Origin: Achromobacter xylosoxidans
GTDB lineage: Bacteria > Pseudomonadota > Gammaproteobacteria > Burkholderiales > Burkholderiaceae_B
DNA: 64,000 nucleotides
Direction: 5' to 3'
NCBI RefSeq assembly: GCF_002192695.1
Contig: NZ_MTLG01000053.1
Coordinates: forward strand, 1-64,000
In this document: one piece after another, positions 1 through 8,649 of the stretch
Numbering within the stretch: position 1 is the stretch's first letter
How the letters are laid out: each line of letters opens with the position of its first letter
Notes under the pieces: generated by a model
What the model saw: only the letters and a program-made list of their open reading frames with translations
Databases searched by the model: none
Told to the model about the DNA's origin: nothing
Made by a program: the position numbers and the translations under genes

Positions 1-1
1 G

Positions 2-1951
2 CTGACCTTGCTGGCCATGGTGCTGGCCATCGGCCTGGTGGTGGACGATGCCATCGTGGTGGTGGAAAACGTGCACCGCCACATCGAAGAGGGCAAGTCG
101 CCGGTGCGCGCGGCCCTCATCGGCGCGCGCGAAGTGGCGGGGCCGGTGATCGCCATGACCATCACGCTGGCCGCGGTCTACGCGCCCATCGGCCTGATGG
201 GCGGGCTTACCGGCTCGCTCTTCAAGGAATTCGCCTTCACACTGGCGGGCTCGGTGGTGGTATCGGGAGTCATCGCGCTGACCCTGTCGCCGGTGATGAG
301 CTCGTTCCTGCTGGACAGCCGCGTTTCCGAAGGTTGGATGGCGCGCCGCGCCGAGCATTTCTTCGGGCGCCTGGGCGATGCCTATGGCCGCGTGCTGGAC
401 GTTTCGCTGCATCACCGCTGGGTGACCGGGCTGATCGCCGTGGCGGTGCTGGCAAGCCTGCCGTTCCTCTACAACGCCGCGCAGCGCGAGCTGGCGCCGG
501 TCGAGGACCAGTCCACGGTGCTGACCGCGATCAAGTCGCCGCAGCACGCCAACATCGACTATGTGGAGAAGTTCGGCCGCAAGTGGGACGACGTCATGAA
601 GACCCTGCCCGAACAGCAGGGGCGCTGGCTGATCAACGGCTCCGACGGCGTATCCAACAGCATCGGCGGCGTGGACTTCGTGCCTTGGGAGAAACGCCAG
701 CGTTCGGCCGACCAGATCCAGGCCGACATGCAGGCCATGGTGAACCAGGTCGAGGGCAGCAACATCTTCGCCTTCCAGCTGCCGTCGCTGCCGGGCTCCA
801 CCGGCGGGCTGCCGGTGCAAATGGTCATCATGAGCGCATCCGACTATCCGGTGGTCTACGAGGCCATGGAAGGGTTGAAGAAGGCGGCGCGTGAAAGCGG
901 CTTGTTCATGGTGGTCGACAGCGACCTGGACTACAACAACCCGGTGGTGCAGCTGAAGGTGGACCGCGCCAAGGCCAACAGCCTGGGCGTCACCATGAAG
1001 GCCATCGGCGACACGCTGGCCGTGCTGGTGGGGGAGAACTACGTGAACCGCTTCGGCATGGACGGCCGTTCCTACGACGTCATTCCGCAGAGCCTGCGCG
1101 AACAGCGCATCTCGCCGGAGTCGCTGGCGCGCTACTACGTCAAGAGCGCCAGCGGCGCGCAGGTGCCGCTGTCCAACCTCGTGACCGTGTCCATGGGCGT
1201 GGAGCCCAACAAGCTGACCCAGTTCAACCAGCTCAACGCGGCTACCTTCCAGGCCATCCCGATGCCGGGCGTCACCATGGGCGACGCGGTGCAGTTCCTG
1301 ACCCAACAGGCCAAGTTCCTGCCCGCGGGCTTCAGCTACGACTGGCAGTCGGACGCCCGCCAGTTCAGCCAGGAAGGCTCGGCGCTGATGATCACCTTCA
1401 TCTTCGCCATCATCGTGATCTACCTGGTGCTGGCGGCGCAATACGAGAGCCTGCGCGACCCTTTCATCATCCTGGTGAGCGTGCCCATGTCGATCTGCGG
1501 CGCGCTGATTCCGCTGGCGCTGGGCATGGCCACCATCAACATCTACACCCAGATCGGGCTGGTGACGCTGATCGGCCTGATCAGCAAGCACGGCATCCTG
1601 ATGGTGGAGTTCGCCAATGAAATGCAGGTCAGCCACGGGCTGGACCGGCGCACCGCGATGGAGCAGGCCGCCCGCATCCGGTTGCGTCCCATCCTGATGA
1701 CGACCGCCGCCATGGTCATGGGCCTGATCCCGCTGCTGTTCGCCAGCGGGGCGGGCGCGCACAGCCGCTACAGCCTGGGCCTGGTCATCGTGGTGGGCCT
1801 GCTGGTGGGCACGCTGTTCACGCTGTTCGTGCTGCCCACCGTCTATACCGTCTTCGCCCGCGACCACCGCGCGGCGCACGATACGCCGCGCGCCCGGGAG
1901 CTGGCGCTGGCCCAGGCCGAGGACGCCGCAGCGCCCGGCGTCTCGGCCTAG
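2..1951 (+). CDS. RND multidrug efflux permease (HAE1 family), 5' truncated by window edge
   Basis: Inner-membrane proton-driven drug exporter subunit of a tripartite RND pump. The frame is open from base 2, so about 380-400 N-terminal residues of a usual 1,020-1,050 lie outside. The visible part (649 aa) starts within TM4, where the proton-relay pair DD sits in the GLVVDD motif at visible residues 16-17. TM10 carries the conserved lysine in GLISKHG, near visible residue 528. Both large periplasmic loop regions and the terminal helices are present. It is followed 15 nt later by an outer-membrane factor gene, so this is the permease-OMF end of an efflux operon whose adaptor gene should lie upstream. 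The substrate cannot be told from sequence. Family call very sure, specific pump name not. Confidence 0.93.
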   Translation: MTLLAMVLAIGLVVDDAIVVVENVHRHIEEGKSPVRAALIGAREVAGPVIAMTITLAAVYAPIGLMGGLTGSLFKEFAFTLAGSVVVSGVIALTLSPVMSSFLLDSRVSEGWMARRAEHFFGRLGDAYGRVLDVSLHHRWVTGLIAVAVLASLPFLYNAAQRELAPVEDQSTVLTAIKSPQHANIDYVEKFGRKWDDVMKTLPEQQGRWLINGSDGVSNSIGGVDFVPWEKRQRSADQIQADMQAMVNQVEGSNIFAFQLPSLPGSTGGLPVQMVIMSASDYPVVYEAMEGLKKAARESGLFMVVDSDLDYNNPVVQLKVDRAKANSLGVTMKAIGDTLAVLVGENYVNRFGMDGRSYDVIPQSLREQRISPESLARYYVKSASGAQVPLSNLVTVSMGVEPNKLTQFNQLNAATFQAIPMPGVTMGDAVQFLTQQAKFLPAGFSYDWQSDARQFSQEGSALMITFIFAIIVIYLVLAAQYESLRDPFIILVSVPMSICGALIPLALGMATINIYTQIGLVTLIGLISKHGILMVEFANEMQVSHGLDRRTAMEQAARIRLRPILMTTAAMVMGLIPLLFASGAGAHSRYSLGLVIVVGLLVGTLFTLFVLPTVYTVFARDHRAAHDTPRARELALAQAEDAAAPGVSA

Positions 1952-1966
1952 CCCAAGGAAATCATC

Positions 1967-3412
1967 ATGAAGCATCCACAACTTTCCCTACGCTTGCGCC
2001 GCGGCGCGGCCGTGCTGCTGGCCGCGCTGGCCACCGCCGGCTGCGCCGTCGGCCCCGATTACCAGAAACCCCAGGCCGCGCCGGTGGCGCTGGCCAGCCC
2101 CGAGCAGGCCTTGTTCTCCACCGATCAGGTGCAGCGCGACTGGTGGAAGCAATTGCAGGACCCCCAGCTGGACCGTCTGATCGATCTGGCGCTGTCCCGC
2201 AATCTCGACATCCGCATGGCGCAGGCGCGCCTGGCCGAATCGCGCGCGGCGCTGGACGAGAAGGAACTGGACCAGTTGCCGGCGGTCACGCTGGGCGGCG
2301 GCTATGAACGCAGCCTGTCCCAAGCCAATGCCGGCGTCGCCGGCCAGCGCAATCTGGCCGAGAGTTACCGGGCGGGCTTTGACGCCACCTGGGAACTGGA
2401 CCTGTTCGGCCGGTTGCGCCGGGCGGCCGAGGGCGCCGCGGCGCGCAGCGAGGCCCAGGCCGCGGACCTGGCCCAGACCCGCATCGTGGTCGCGGCCGAA
2501 GTGGCGCGCAATTACTTCGAGCTGCGCGGCGCGGAACAGCGCCTGGCCGTGGCGCAGGCCAATCTGCAAAGTCAGCGTGACAGCCTGCGCGTGATCCAGG
2601 CCATGGTGTCGGCCGGCCGTGGCGACGAAGGCGACCTGGCCAGCGCGCGCGCCGAACTGGAAACCGTGCAGGCCAGCGTGCCGCTGCAGATCGCGGCCCG
2701 GCGGCTGGCGCAGTACCGCATCGCGGTGCTGGCGGGCCTGCGGCCGGTGGAGCTGGGCGAGCTGGACGCGGGCAAGGCGCTGGCTCCCCTGGATACCCGC
2801 CTGCCGATCGGCGACGTGAGCGCCTTGCTGTCGCGCCGCCCGGATGTGCTGGCGGCCGAACGCGGCATGGCGGCCGCCAACGCCGACGTGGGCGTGGCGA
2901 CCGCCGAACTGTATCCGCGCATCGACCTGGGCGGATTCCTGGGCTTTGTCGCCCTGCGCGGCGCGGATTTCGGCTCATCGGCCAGCCGCGCATTCAGCGT
3001 GGCGGCCACGGCCAACTGGCCCGCTTTCCATTTGCCCACGGCGCTGGCGCGCAAGCGCGGCGCGGTGGCGCGCGCGGACGGCGCCGTCGCCAGCTATGAG
3101 CTGACCGTGCTGCGGGCGGTCGAGGAACTGGAAGCGGCGCTGACGGAATACGGCCAGACCCAGCAGCGCCTGGGCAGCCTGGCGCAGGCGGCCGCGCACA
3201 GCGGGAGGGCGGCGGAACTGGCGCAATTGCGCTACCGCGAAGGCAGCACCCCTTATTTGACGGTGCTGGACGCGCAGCGTACGCTTTTGCGCGCCCAGGA
3301 CGCCGTGGCCGTGGCCGAAACCGAGTCCTATACCCGCCTGATCGCGCTGTACAAGGCGCTGGGGGGCGGGTGGGAAGCGCCCTCGATGGACCAGCCGGCC
3401 GCCTCCGGCTGA
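1967..3412 (+). CDS. RND efflux outer-membrane factor lipoprotein (NodT/OprM family)
   Basis: Outer-membrane channel that joins an RND permease and adaptor to export drugs to the outside. The 481-aa protein starts with a basic stretch and a hydrophobic signal ending in a lipobox (ATAGC, Cys about residue 26), so it should be lipid-anchored. It then begins VGPDYQKP, typical of NodT-family OMFs, and carries the two internally repeated OEP segments. It lies 15 nt downstream of the partial permease and is surely co-transcribed with it. It is a different gene from the OMF at 4127-5509, so two complete exit ducts sit within 4 kb. Confidence 0.93.
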   Translation: MKHPQLSLRLRRGAAVLLAALATAGCAVGPDYQKPQAAPVALASPEQALFSTDQVQRDWWKQLQDPQLDRLIDLALSRNLDIRMAQARLAESRAALDEKELDQLPAVTLGGGYERSLSQANAGVAGQRNLAESYRAGFDATWELDLFGRLRRAAEGAAARSEAQAADLAQTRIVVAAEVARNYFELRGAEQRLAVAQANLQSQRDSLRVIQAMVSAGRGDEGDLASARAELETVQASVPLQIAARRLAQYRIAVLAGLRPVELGELDAGKALAPLDTRLPIGDVSALLSRRPDVLAAERGMAAANADVGVATAELYPRIDLGGFLGFVALRGADFGSSASRAFSVAATANWPAFHLPTALARKRGAVARADGAVASYELTVLRAVEELEAALTEYGQTQQRLGSLAQAAAHSGRAAELAQLRYREGSTPYLTVLDAQRTLLRAQDAVAVAETESYTRLIALYKALGGGWEAPSMDQPAASG

Positions 3413-3465
3413 CCGGCAGGCCAGGTTCGTGGCACCATAGGCAAACAACCGGAGCATCCACATCC

Positions 3466-4122
3466 ATGTCTGACAGTCCGTCCCATCCCGTGGTCTGGGA
3501 ACATCAGCCCGCCGACCGCGTGCTCATGACCCTGAAGACGCGCGGCCCGCAATCCGTCGCCGTCATTGCCAAGGCCTTGGACGTGACGGCCGAGGCCGTG
3601 CGTCAGCAGATGACGCGCCTGCATGCGGAAGGACTGGTGGACTCCGAAAGCCATAGCGCGGGCCGGGGCCGGCCCACGCAGATCTGGTTCCTGACCGATG
3701 CCGGAAACGGGCGCTTTCCGGACACGCATGCCGAAATGACGGTGCAGATGCTGGGCGCGGTGCGGCAGGTGTTCGGCGAAGAGGGTATCGAAAAGCTGAT
3801 CCAGGCGCGCGAAGCCGCCATGCTCAGCGGCTATCGCCAGGCCATGCAGGGCGCCCGCAGCCTGAAGGAAAGGCTGGAGCGGCTGGTGGAAGTCCGCAGC
3901 GCCGAAGGCTACATGGCCGAGCTGCGCAAGGACGGCCCGGACTTCCTCTTCATCGAGAACCACTGCCCGATCTGCTCCGCGGCCAAAGCCTGTATGGGCT
4001 TTTGCCGCAGCGAACTGGAACTCTTCCATAAGGTGCTCGGAGAAGAAGTCCGGGTGCGCCGCGAAGAACATATCCTCGCGGGCGCGCGCCGCTGCGCCTA
4101 CCGCATCGACAAGGCCGCCTGA
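3466..4122 (+). CDS. Cysteine-rich winged-helix transcriptional regulator, SufR-like (COG2345)
   Basis: Predicted DNA-binding regulator of 218 aa. The N-terminal half is a winged helix (residues about 15-75, with TAEAVRQQMTRLHAEGLV as recognition region). The C-terminal part has Cys167, Cys170, Cys176, Cys180 and Cys210. The Cys167-x12-Cys180 spacing and a late cysteine resemble SufR, a [4Fe-4S]-binding repressor of iron-sulfur assembly genes. The ATG at 3466 is preferred to an in-frame upstream codon at 3370, which lies inside the OMF gene. The gene is 53 nt downstream of the OMF, same strand, with no terminator seen, and ends 4 nt before the convergent oprZ. A role in controlling the adjacent pump is inference. 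Confidence 0.8.
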   Translation: MSDSPSHPVVWEHQPADRVLMTLKTRGPQSVAVIAKALDVTAEAVRQQMTRLHAEGLVDSESHSAGRGRPTQIWFLTDAGNGRFPDTHAEMTVQMLGAVRQVFGEEGIEKLIQAREAAMLSGYRQAMQGARSLKERLERLVEVRSAEGYMAELRKDGPDFLFIENHCPICSAAKACMGFCRSELELFHKVLGEEVRVRREEHILAGARRCAYRIDKAA

Positions 4123-4126
4123 TCCA

Positions 4127-5509
4127 TCATGAGCCGGGCTGTTCCCAGCCGCCCAGCGCCTTGTACAACTCCACCGCATTGACCAGCCGGCGCTGCTGCA
4201 GCCGGATGAACTCCTGTTCGGATTCGAACAGGCTGCGCTGCGCCTCCAGCATTTCCAGGTAGCTGGCCACGCCGCGTTCGTAGCGCCTTTCGGTCAGGCG
4301 CTGGCGGTCGCGGTCGGCGTCGCGCACCTTGCGCTGGGCGTCGATCTGGGCGCGCAGCGTGTCGCGCGCGGACAGCGCGTCGGCTACTTCACGGAAGGCC
4401 TGCTGGATGCTGCCTTCGTACTGGGCCACCGCGATGTCCTTGCGCGTTTCCGCCAGCGACAGATTGGCGCTGTTGCGCCCGGCATTGAAGATGGGCAGCG
4501 TCAGCTTGGGCGCGAAAGTCCAGGTGCCCGTGCCCGAACCGAACAGGTCCGAGAAGCTGCCGGCCGTGGTGCCGATGTCGGTGGTCAGCTGCACCGACGG
4601 GAAGAACGCCGCGCGCGCCGCGCCGATGTCGGCGTTGGCGGCCCGCAGTGTGTCCTCCGCCTGGCGCAGGTCCGGGCGCCGGATCAGCAAGGCGGAGGGC
4701 AGGCCCGCGGCCAGCGGCGTCAGGCTCTGGCTTTCCAGCGTGACGGCATCGGTATCGGGCGGCAGGGAAAAGTCTCCCGCCAGCAGGCCCAGCGTATGCA
4801 CGGCCTGGCGGTATTCCCGGCTCAGCTCGGCATGCGTGGCGCGCGAGGATTCCACCAGCATCTGCGCGGTGCGCAGCCCCACGGCCGTTTCCAGCCCGGC
4901 GTCGTAGCGGCGCTGGGTGAGCTTGAGAGAGGCCTCGCGCAGCGCCAGCGTGCTCTCGGTCAGGCGCAGCTGCTCAGCCAGCGAACGCTGGTTGAAGTAA
5001 GCCGTGGCCGTCTCCGACACCAGCGACAGCGTGGCGGCGCGGTGCGCTTCCTCGCTGGCCAGGTAGCGCGACAGCGCGGCGTCGCTCAGGCTCTTCACGC
5101 GGCCGAAGAAATCCAGCTCGAAGGCCGCGATGCCGACGGCGGCACGGTAGCGGTCGGCCACCGGCATGCGCGGCTGGCCAGGTTCCGCGCCGCGTCCGCG
5201 GCTGAACTCGCCCGTGCCGTCGATGGACGGCAGGCGGTCGGCCTGCTGCACGCCATACAGCGCCCGGGCCTCCTGGATGCGAAGCGCCGCCACCCGCAGG
5301 TCGCGGTTGTTCTCGAGCGCGGCGGCGATCCAGGCCTGCAACGCCGGGTCGTTGAAGTAATCGCGCCAGTCCTGCGGCATGGCCGCCTGTCCGTCCGCGG
5401 CGGGCGTGTCATAGGCCTGCGGGACCGGCGCCGCTGGTCGTTCATACTTGGGGGCCAGCGAGCAGCCGGCCAGGGCCAGCGCAAGCAGGGTCATTGCCAT
5501 AGCCTTCAT
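4127..5509 (-). CDS. oprZ: Outer-membrane channel of the AxyXY-OprZ efflux pump
   Basis: NodT/OprM-family outer-membrane factor, 460 aa, forming the exit duct of the RND pump encoded with it. The signal peptide ends in a lipobox (LALAGC, Cys about residue 16), followed by LAPKYERP, typical of the family. The second OEP repeat ends with the usual VELYKALGGGW-like motif. Its start overlaps the permease stop by 4 nt (ATGA), so translation is coupled as the third gene of the operon. The name rests on gene order and on the MexY-like neighbour. I did not compare it with a reference OprZ. Confidence 0.88.
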   Translation of the reverse strand: MKAMAMTLLALALAGCSLAPKYERPAAPVPQAYDTPAADGQAAMPQDWRDYFNDPALQAWIAAALENNRDLRVAALRIQEARALYGVQQADRLPSIDGTGEFSRGRGAEPGQPRMPVADRYRAAVGIAAFELDFFGRVKSLSDAALSRYLASEEAHRAATLSLVSETATAYFNQRSLAEQLRLTESTLALREASLKLTQRRYDAGLETAVGLRTAQMLVESSRATHAELSREYRQAVHTLGLLAGDFSLPPDTDAVTLESQSLTPLAAGLPSALLIRRPDLRQAEDTLRAANADIGAARAAFFPSVQLTTDIGTTAGSFSDLFGSGTGTWTFAPKLTLPIFNAGRNSANLSLAETRKDIAVAQYEGSIQQAFREVADALSARDTLRAQIDAQRKVRDADRDRQRLTERRYERGVASYLEMLEAQRSLFESEQEFIRLQQRRLVNAVELYKALGGWEQPGS

Positions 5510-8500
5510 GGCGAGGTCTCCAGCGTTTCGCGGCCTTGCGGACGCGAGGGGCGCACGCGCATGCCCAGCGCGCGGCCCACGATCAAAAAGAAGAGCGGCA
5601 CCAGGAAGATGGCCAGCACCGTCGCGGTGACGATGCCGCCCAGCACGCCCGTGCCGATCGCGGCCTGGGCGCCCGAGGCCGCGCCGGTGGCCAGCGCCAG
5701 GGGCAGCACGCCCACGCCGAAAGCCAGCGAGGTCATCACGATGGGGCGCAGCCGCAGCCTTGCGGCTTCCAGGGTGGCGGACACGATGCCCTGGCCGTCG
5801 CGCACCAGGTCCTTGGCCACTTCCACGATCAGGATCGCGTTCTTGGCCGACAGCCCGATGGTGGCGATCAGGCCGACCTTGAAGTAGATGTCGTTGGGCA
5901 TGCCGCGCAGCGTCACGCCCAGCACCGCGCCGATCACGCCCAGCGGCACCACCAGGATCACCGCCAGCGGAATCGACCAGCTTTCGTACAGCGCGGCCAG
6001 GGCCAGGAACACGACCAGCACCGACAGCGCGAACAGCACCGGCGCCTGGTTGCCGGACAGGCGTTCCTCGTAGGACTGGCCCGACCAGTCGAAGCCGATG
6101 CCGCGCGGCAGCTCGGCCGCCAGCGTCTCGATGGCGCGCATGGCCTCGCCGCTGCTATGTCCCGGGGCGGCCGAACCGTTGATGGTGAACGACGGGAAGC
6201 CGTTGTAGCGGTTGAGCTGCGGCGGTCCCATCGACCATTTCAGGGTGGCGAAGGCCGACAGCGGCACCATCTGCCCCTGCAGGTTGCGCACGTGCAGGCG
6301 CGACACGTCCTCCATGTCGACGCGGCTCTTGCCGTCGGCCTGCACGGTCACGCGCCGCACCTGGCCATTGAGCATGAAATCGCCGATGTAGTCCGAGCCG
6401 TACATCACCGCCAGCGCCGTGTTGATCTCGTCCAGCGGCACACCCATGGCCTGGGCCTTGTCGCGGTCGACGCGCAGTTCCAGCTGCGGCGCTTCTTCCT
6501 GGCCGGCGAAGACGACCTCGGTCAGCGCGGGATGCTTGGCCGCCGCCGCCAGCAATTGCTGGCGCGCCTGGGCCAGGGCCTCGTAGCCCAGCCCGGCGCG
6601 GTCCTGCAGGCGGAAGTCGAAGCCCGAGGTGGAGCCCAGGTCCGGCAGCGGCGGCGAGTTCAGCGCATGTACCATGACGTTCTTGCGGTCGGCGAAGGCG
6701 GCGTTGATGCGTTCCACCACCGCGTTCACGTGCAGGTCGGCGCCGCCGCGCTGCTTCCAGTCCTTCAGCGTGACGAAGAACATGGCCGAGTTGGGGCCGC
6801 TGCCGTAGTTGCTGAAGCCGTTGACCGAATACACGTACTCGACCGGCTCGTGCTCCATCATGTAGCGTTCGACGTCCTTCACCATGGCCATGGTCTCGGC
6901 TTGCGGCGAGCCCTGGGGCAGGATGACCATGGCCATGAAGCTGCCCTGGTCCTCGTCCGGCAGGAAAGAGGAGGGCAGCCGCGCGAACAGCAGCGCCACC
7001 GCGGCGATCACCGCCAGATAGGCCAGGCCGAAGCGCACGGGACGGGCCAGCACGCCCGACACCCGCGCCGTGTAGCGCGTGGTCAGGCGCGCGAAGGCCC
7101 GGTTGAACCAGCCGAAGAAGCCGCGCTTCTCGTGGTGGCCGGCAGCAATGGGCTTGAGCATGCTGGCGCACAGCGCCGGCGTCAGCGACAGCGCCAGGAA
7201 AGCCGAGAAGGCGATCGACACCGCCAGCGTCACGGCGAACTGCCGGTAGATGTTGCCCACCGCGCCGTCGAAGAAAGCCATCGGCACGAACACCGACACC
7301 AGCACCACCGTGATGCCCACGATGGCGCCGCTGATCTGGCCCATGGCCTTGACCGTGGCCTCGCGCGGCGGCAGGCCTTCCTCGGCCATGATGCGTTCGA
7401 CGTTTTCCACCACCACGATGGCGTCGTCCACCAGGATGCCGATGGCCAGCACCATGCCGAACATCGTCAGCACGTTGATGGAATAGCCCAGCCCCAGCAT
7501 CACGCCCAGCGTGCCCAGCAGAGCCACCGGCACCACCAGCGTTGGAATCAGCGTGGCGCGGAAGTTCTGCATGAACAGGTACATCACGCAGAACACCAGC
7601 GCGACGGCCTCCAGCAGCGTCATCAGCACCTTCTTGATCGAGATCTCGACGAAGGTGGAGGTCTCGTACGGAATGTCCCAGGTCACGCCCGGCGGGAAAT
7701 ACTGGGCCAGCTCCTGCATGGTCGCGCGGATGCGCTTGGTGGTTTCCACCGCGTTCGAGCCCGGCGCCAGCTTGATGCCCAGACCCGTGCCGGTCATGCC
7801 GTTCACGCGCGACAGGTACATATAGTCGGTGCCGCCCAGCTCGACCCGGGCCACGTCCTTCAGGCGCAAGGTGGCGCCGTCCGGCTGCGCGCGCAGCGGG
7901 ATGTTGCCGAACTGCTCGGGCGTGCGCAGCGATTCGCCGGCCACGATGCTGGCGTTCAGCGGCGCGTCCTTGGGCACGGCCTGGTTGCCCAGTTCGCCGA
8001 TGGTGACGCGGGCGTTGTGGCTGCGCAGGGCCGAGACGATGTCGCCCGGGGTCAGGGACATGGCCGTCAGCTTGGCCGGATCTGGCCAGATGCGCATGGC
8101 GGCTTCCGCGCCGAACGACTGCACCTTGCCCACGCCTTCCACGCGGCGCAACGCCTGCAGCACGTTGGAGGCGGCCAGTTCGCCCAGCTGGATGTCATCC
8201 AGCCCGCCATCCGACTTCAGCGACACCACCAGCTGGATGTTGTCGGCCGCCTTCTCCACGCGCACGCCGTCGCGGCGCACCGATTCCGGCAGGCGCGGCT
8301 CCACCGCCTTCAGGCGGTTCTGCACTTCCACGGCAGCCAGGTCCGGATTGGTGCCTTGCTTGAAGGTCAGGTTGATGCTGGCCCAGCCCGTCGAGTCGCT
8401 GCTGGACGAGGTGTACATCAGCCCGGGGGCGCCGTTCATCTCGCGTTCGATGATGGCGGTCACGGCTTCTTCGACCACCTTGGCCGAGGCGCCCGGGTAG

Positions 8501-8643
8501 CTGGCGCCGACGTTGACCACCGGCGGAGCAATGTCCGGATACTGCGCTACCGGCAGCGCGCGGATCGACAGGATGCCGACCAGCACGATCAGCAGCGAGA
8601 TCACCCACGCGAAGACGGGGCGATCGATAAAAAAACGCGCCAT
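5506..8643 (-). CDS. axyY: RND efflux permease, MexY/AxyY type
   Basis: Full-length 1,045-aa inner-membrane drug/proton antiporter of the HAE1 family. From memory its N-terminus (MARFFIDRPVFAWVISLLIV), the region around TM4 (GILVDD proton-relay aspartates near residue 405) and the TM10 segment (GLSAKNAILIVEVAKD) are strikingly close to Pseudomonas MexY. In Achromobacter the MexY counterpart is AxyY, part of AxyXY-OprZ, which gives intrinsic aminoglycoside resistance and exports some other drugs. It lies 6 nt after the adaptor gene and overlaps oprZ by 4 nt. Both periplasmic porter loops and all 12 predicted helices are present. The pump specificity is inferred from family resemblance and operon layout. 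Confidence 0.93.
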   Translation of the reverse strand: MARFFIDRPVFAWVISLLIVLVGILSIRALPVAQYPDIAPPVVNVGASYPGASAKVVEEAVTAIIEREMNGAPGLMYTSSSSDSTGWASINLTFKQGTNPDLAAVEVQNRLKAVEPRLPESVRRDGVRVEKAADNIQLVVSLKSDGGLDDIQLGELAASNVLQALRRVEGVGKVQSFGAEAAMRIWPDPAKLTAMSLTPGDIVSALRSHNARVTIGELGNQAVPKDAPLNASIVAGESLRTPEQFGNIPLRAQPDGATLRLKDVARVELGGTDYMYLSRVNGMTGTGLGIKLAPGSNAVETTKRIRATMQELAQYFPPGVTWDIPYETSTFVEISIKKVLMTLLEAVALVFCVMYLFMQNFRATLIPTLVVPVALLGTLGVMLGLGYSINVLTMFGMVLAIGILVDDAIVVVENVERIMAEEGLPPREATVKAMGQISGAIVGITVVLVSVFVPMAFFDGAVGNIYRQFAVTLAVSIAFSAFLALSLTPALCASMLKPIAAGHHEKRGFFGWFNRAFARLTTRYTARVSGVLARPVRFGLAYLAVIAAVALLFARLPSSFLPDEDQGSFMAMVILPQGSPQAETMAMVKDVERYMMEHEPVEYVYSVNGFSNYGSGPNSAMFFVTLKDWKQRGGADLHVNAVVERINAAFADRKNVMVHALNSPPLPDLGSTSGFDFRLQDRAGLGYEALAQARQQLLAAAAKHPALTEVVFAGQEEAPQLELRVDRDKAQAMGVPLDEINTALAVMYGSDYIGDFMLNGQVRRVTVQADGKSRVDMEDVSRLHVRNLQGQMVPLSAFATLKWSMGPPQLNRYNGFPSFTINGSAAPGHSSGEAMRAIETLAAELPRGIGFDWSGQSYEERLSGNQAPVLFALSVLVVFLALAALYESWSIPLAVILVVPLGVIGAVLGVTLRGMPNDIYFKVGLIATIGLSAKNAILIVEVAKDLVRDGQGIVSATLEAARLRLRPIVMTSLAFGVGVLPLALATGAASGAQAAIGTGVLGGIVTATVLAIFLVPLFFLIVGRALGMRVRPSRPQGRETLETSP

Positions 8644-8649
8644 TGCGGT

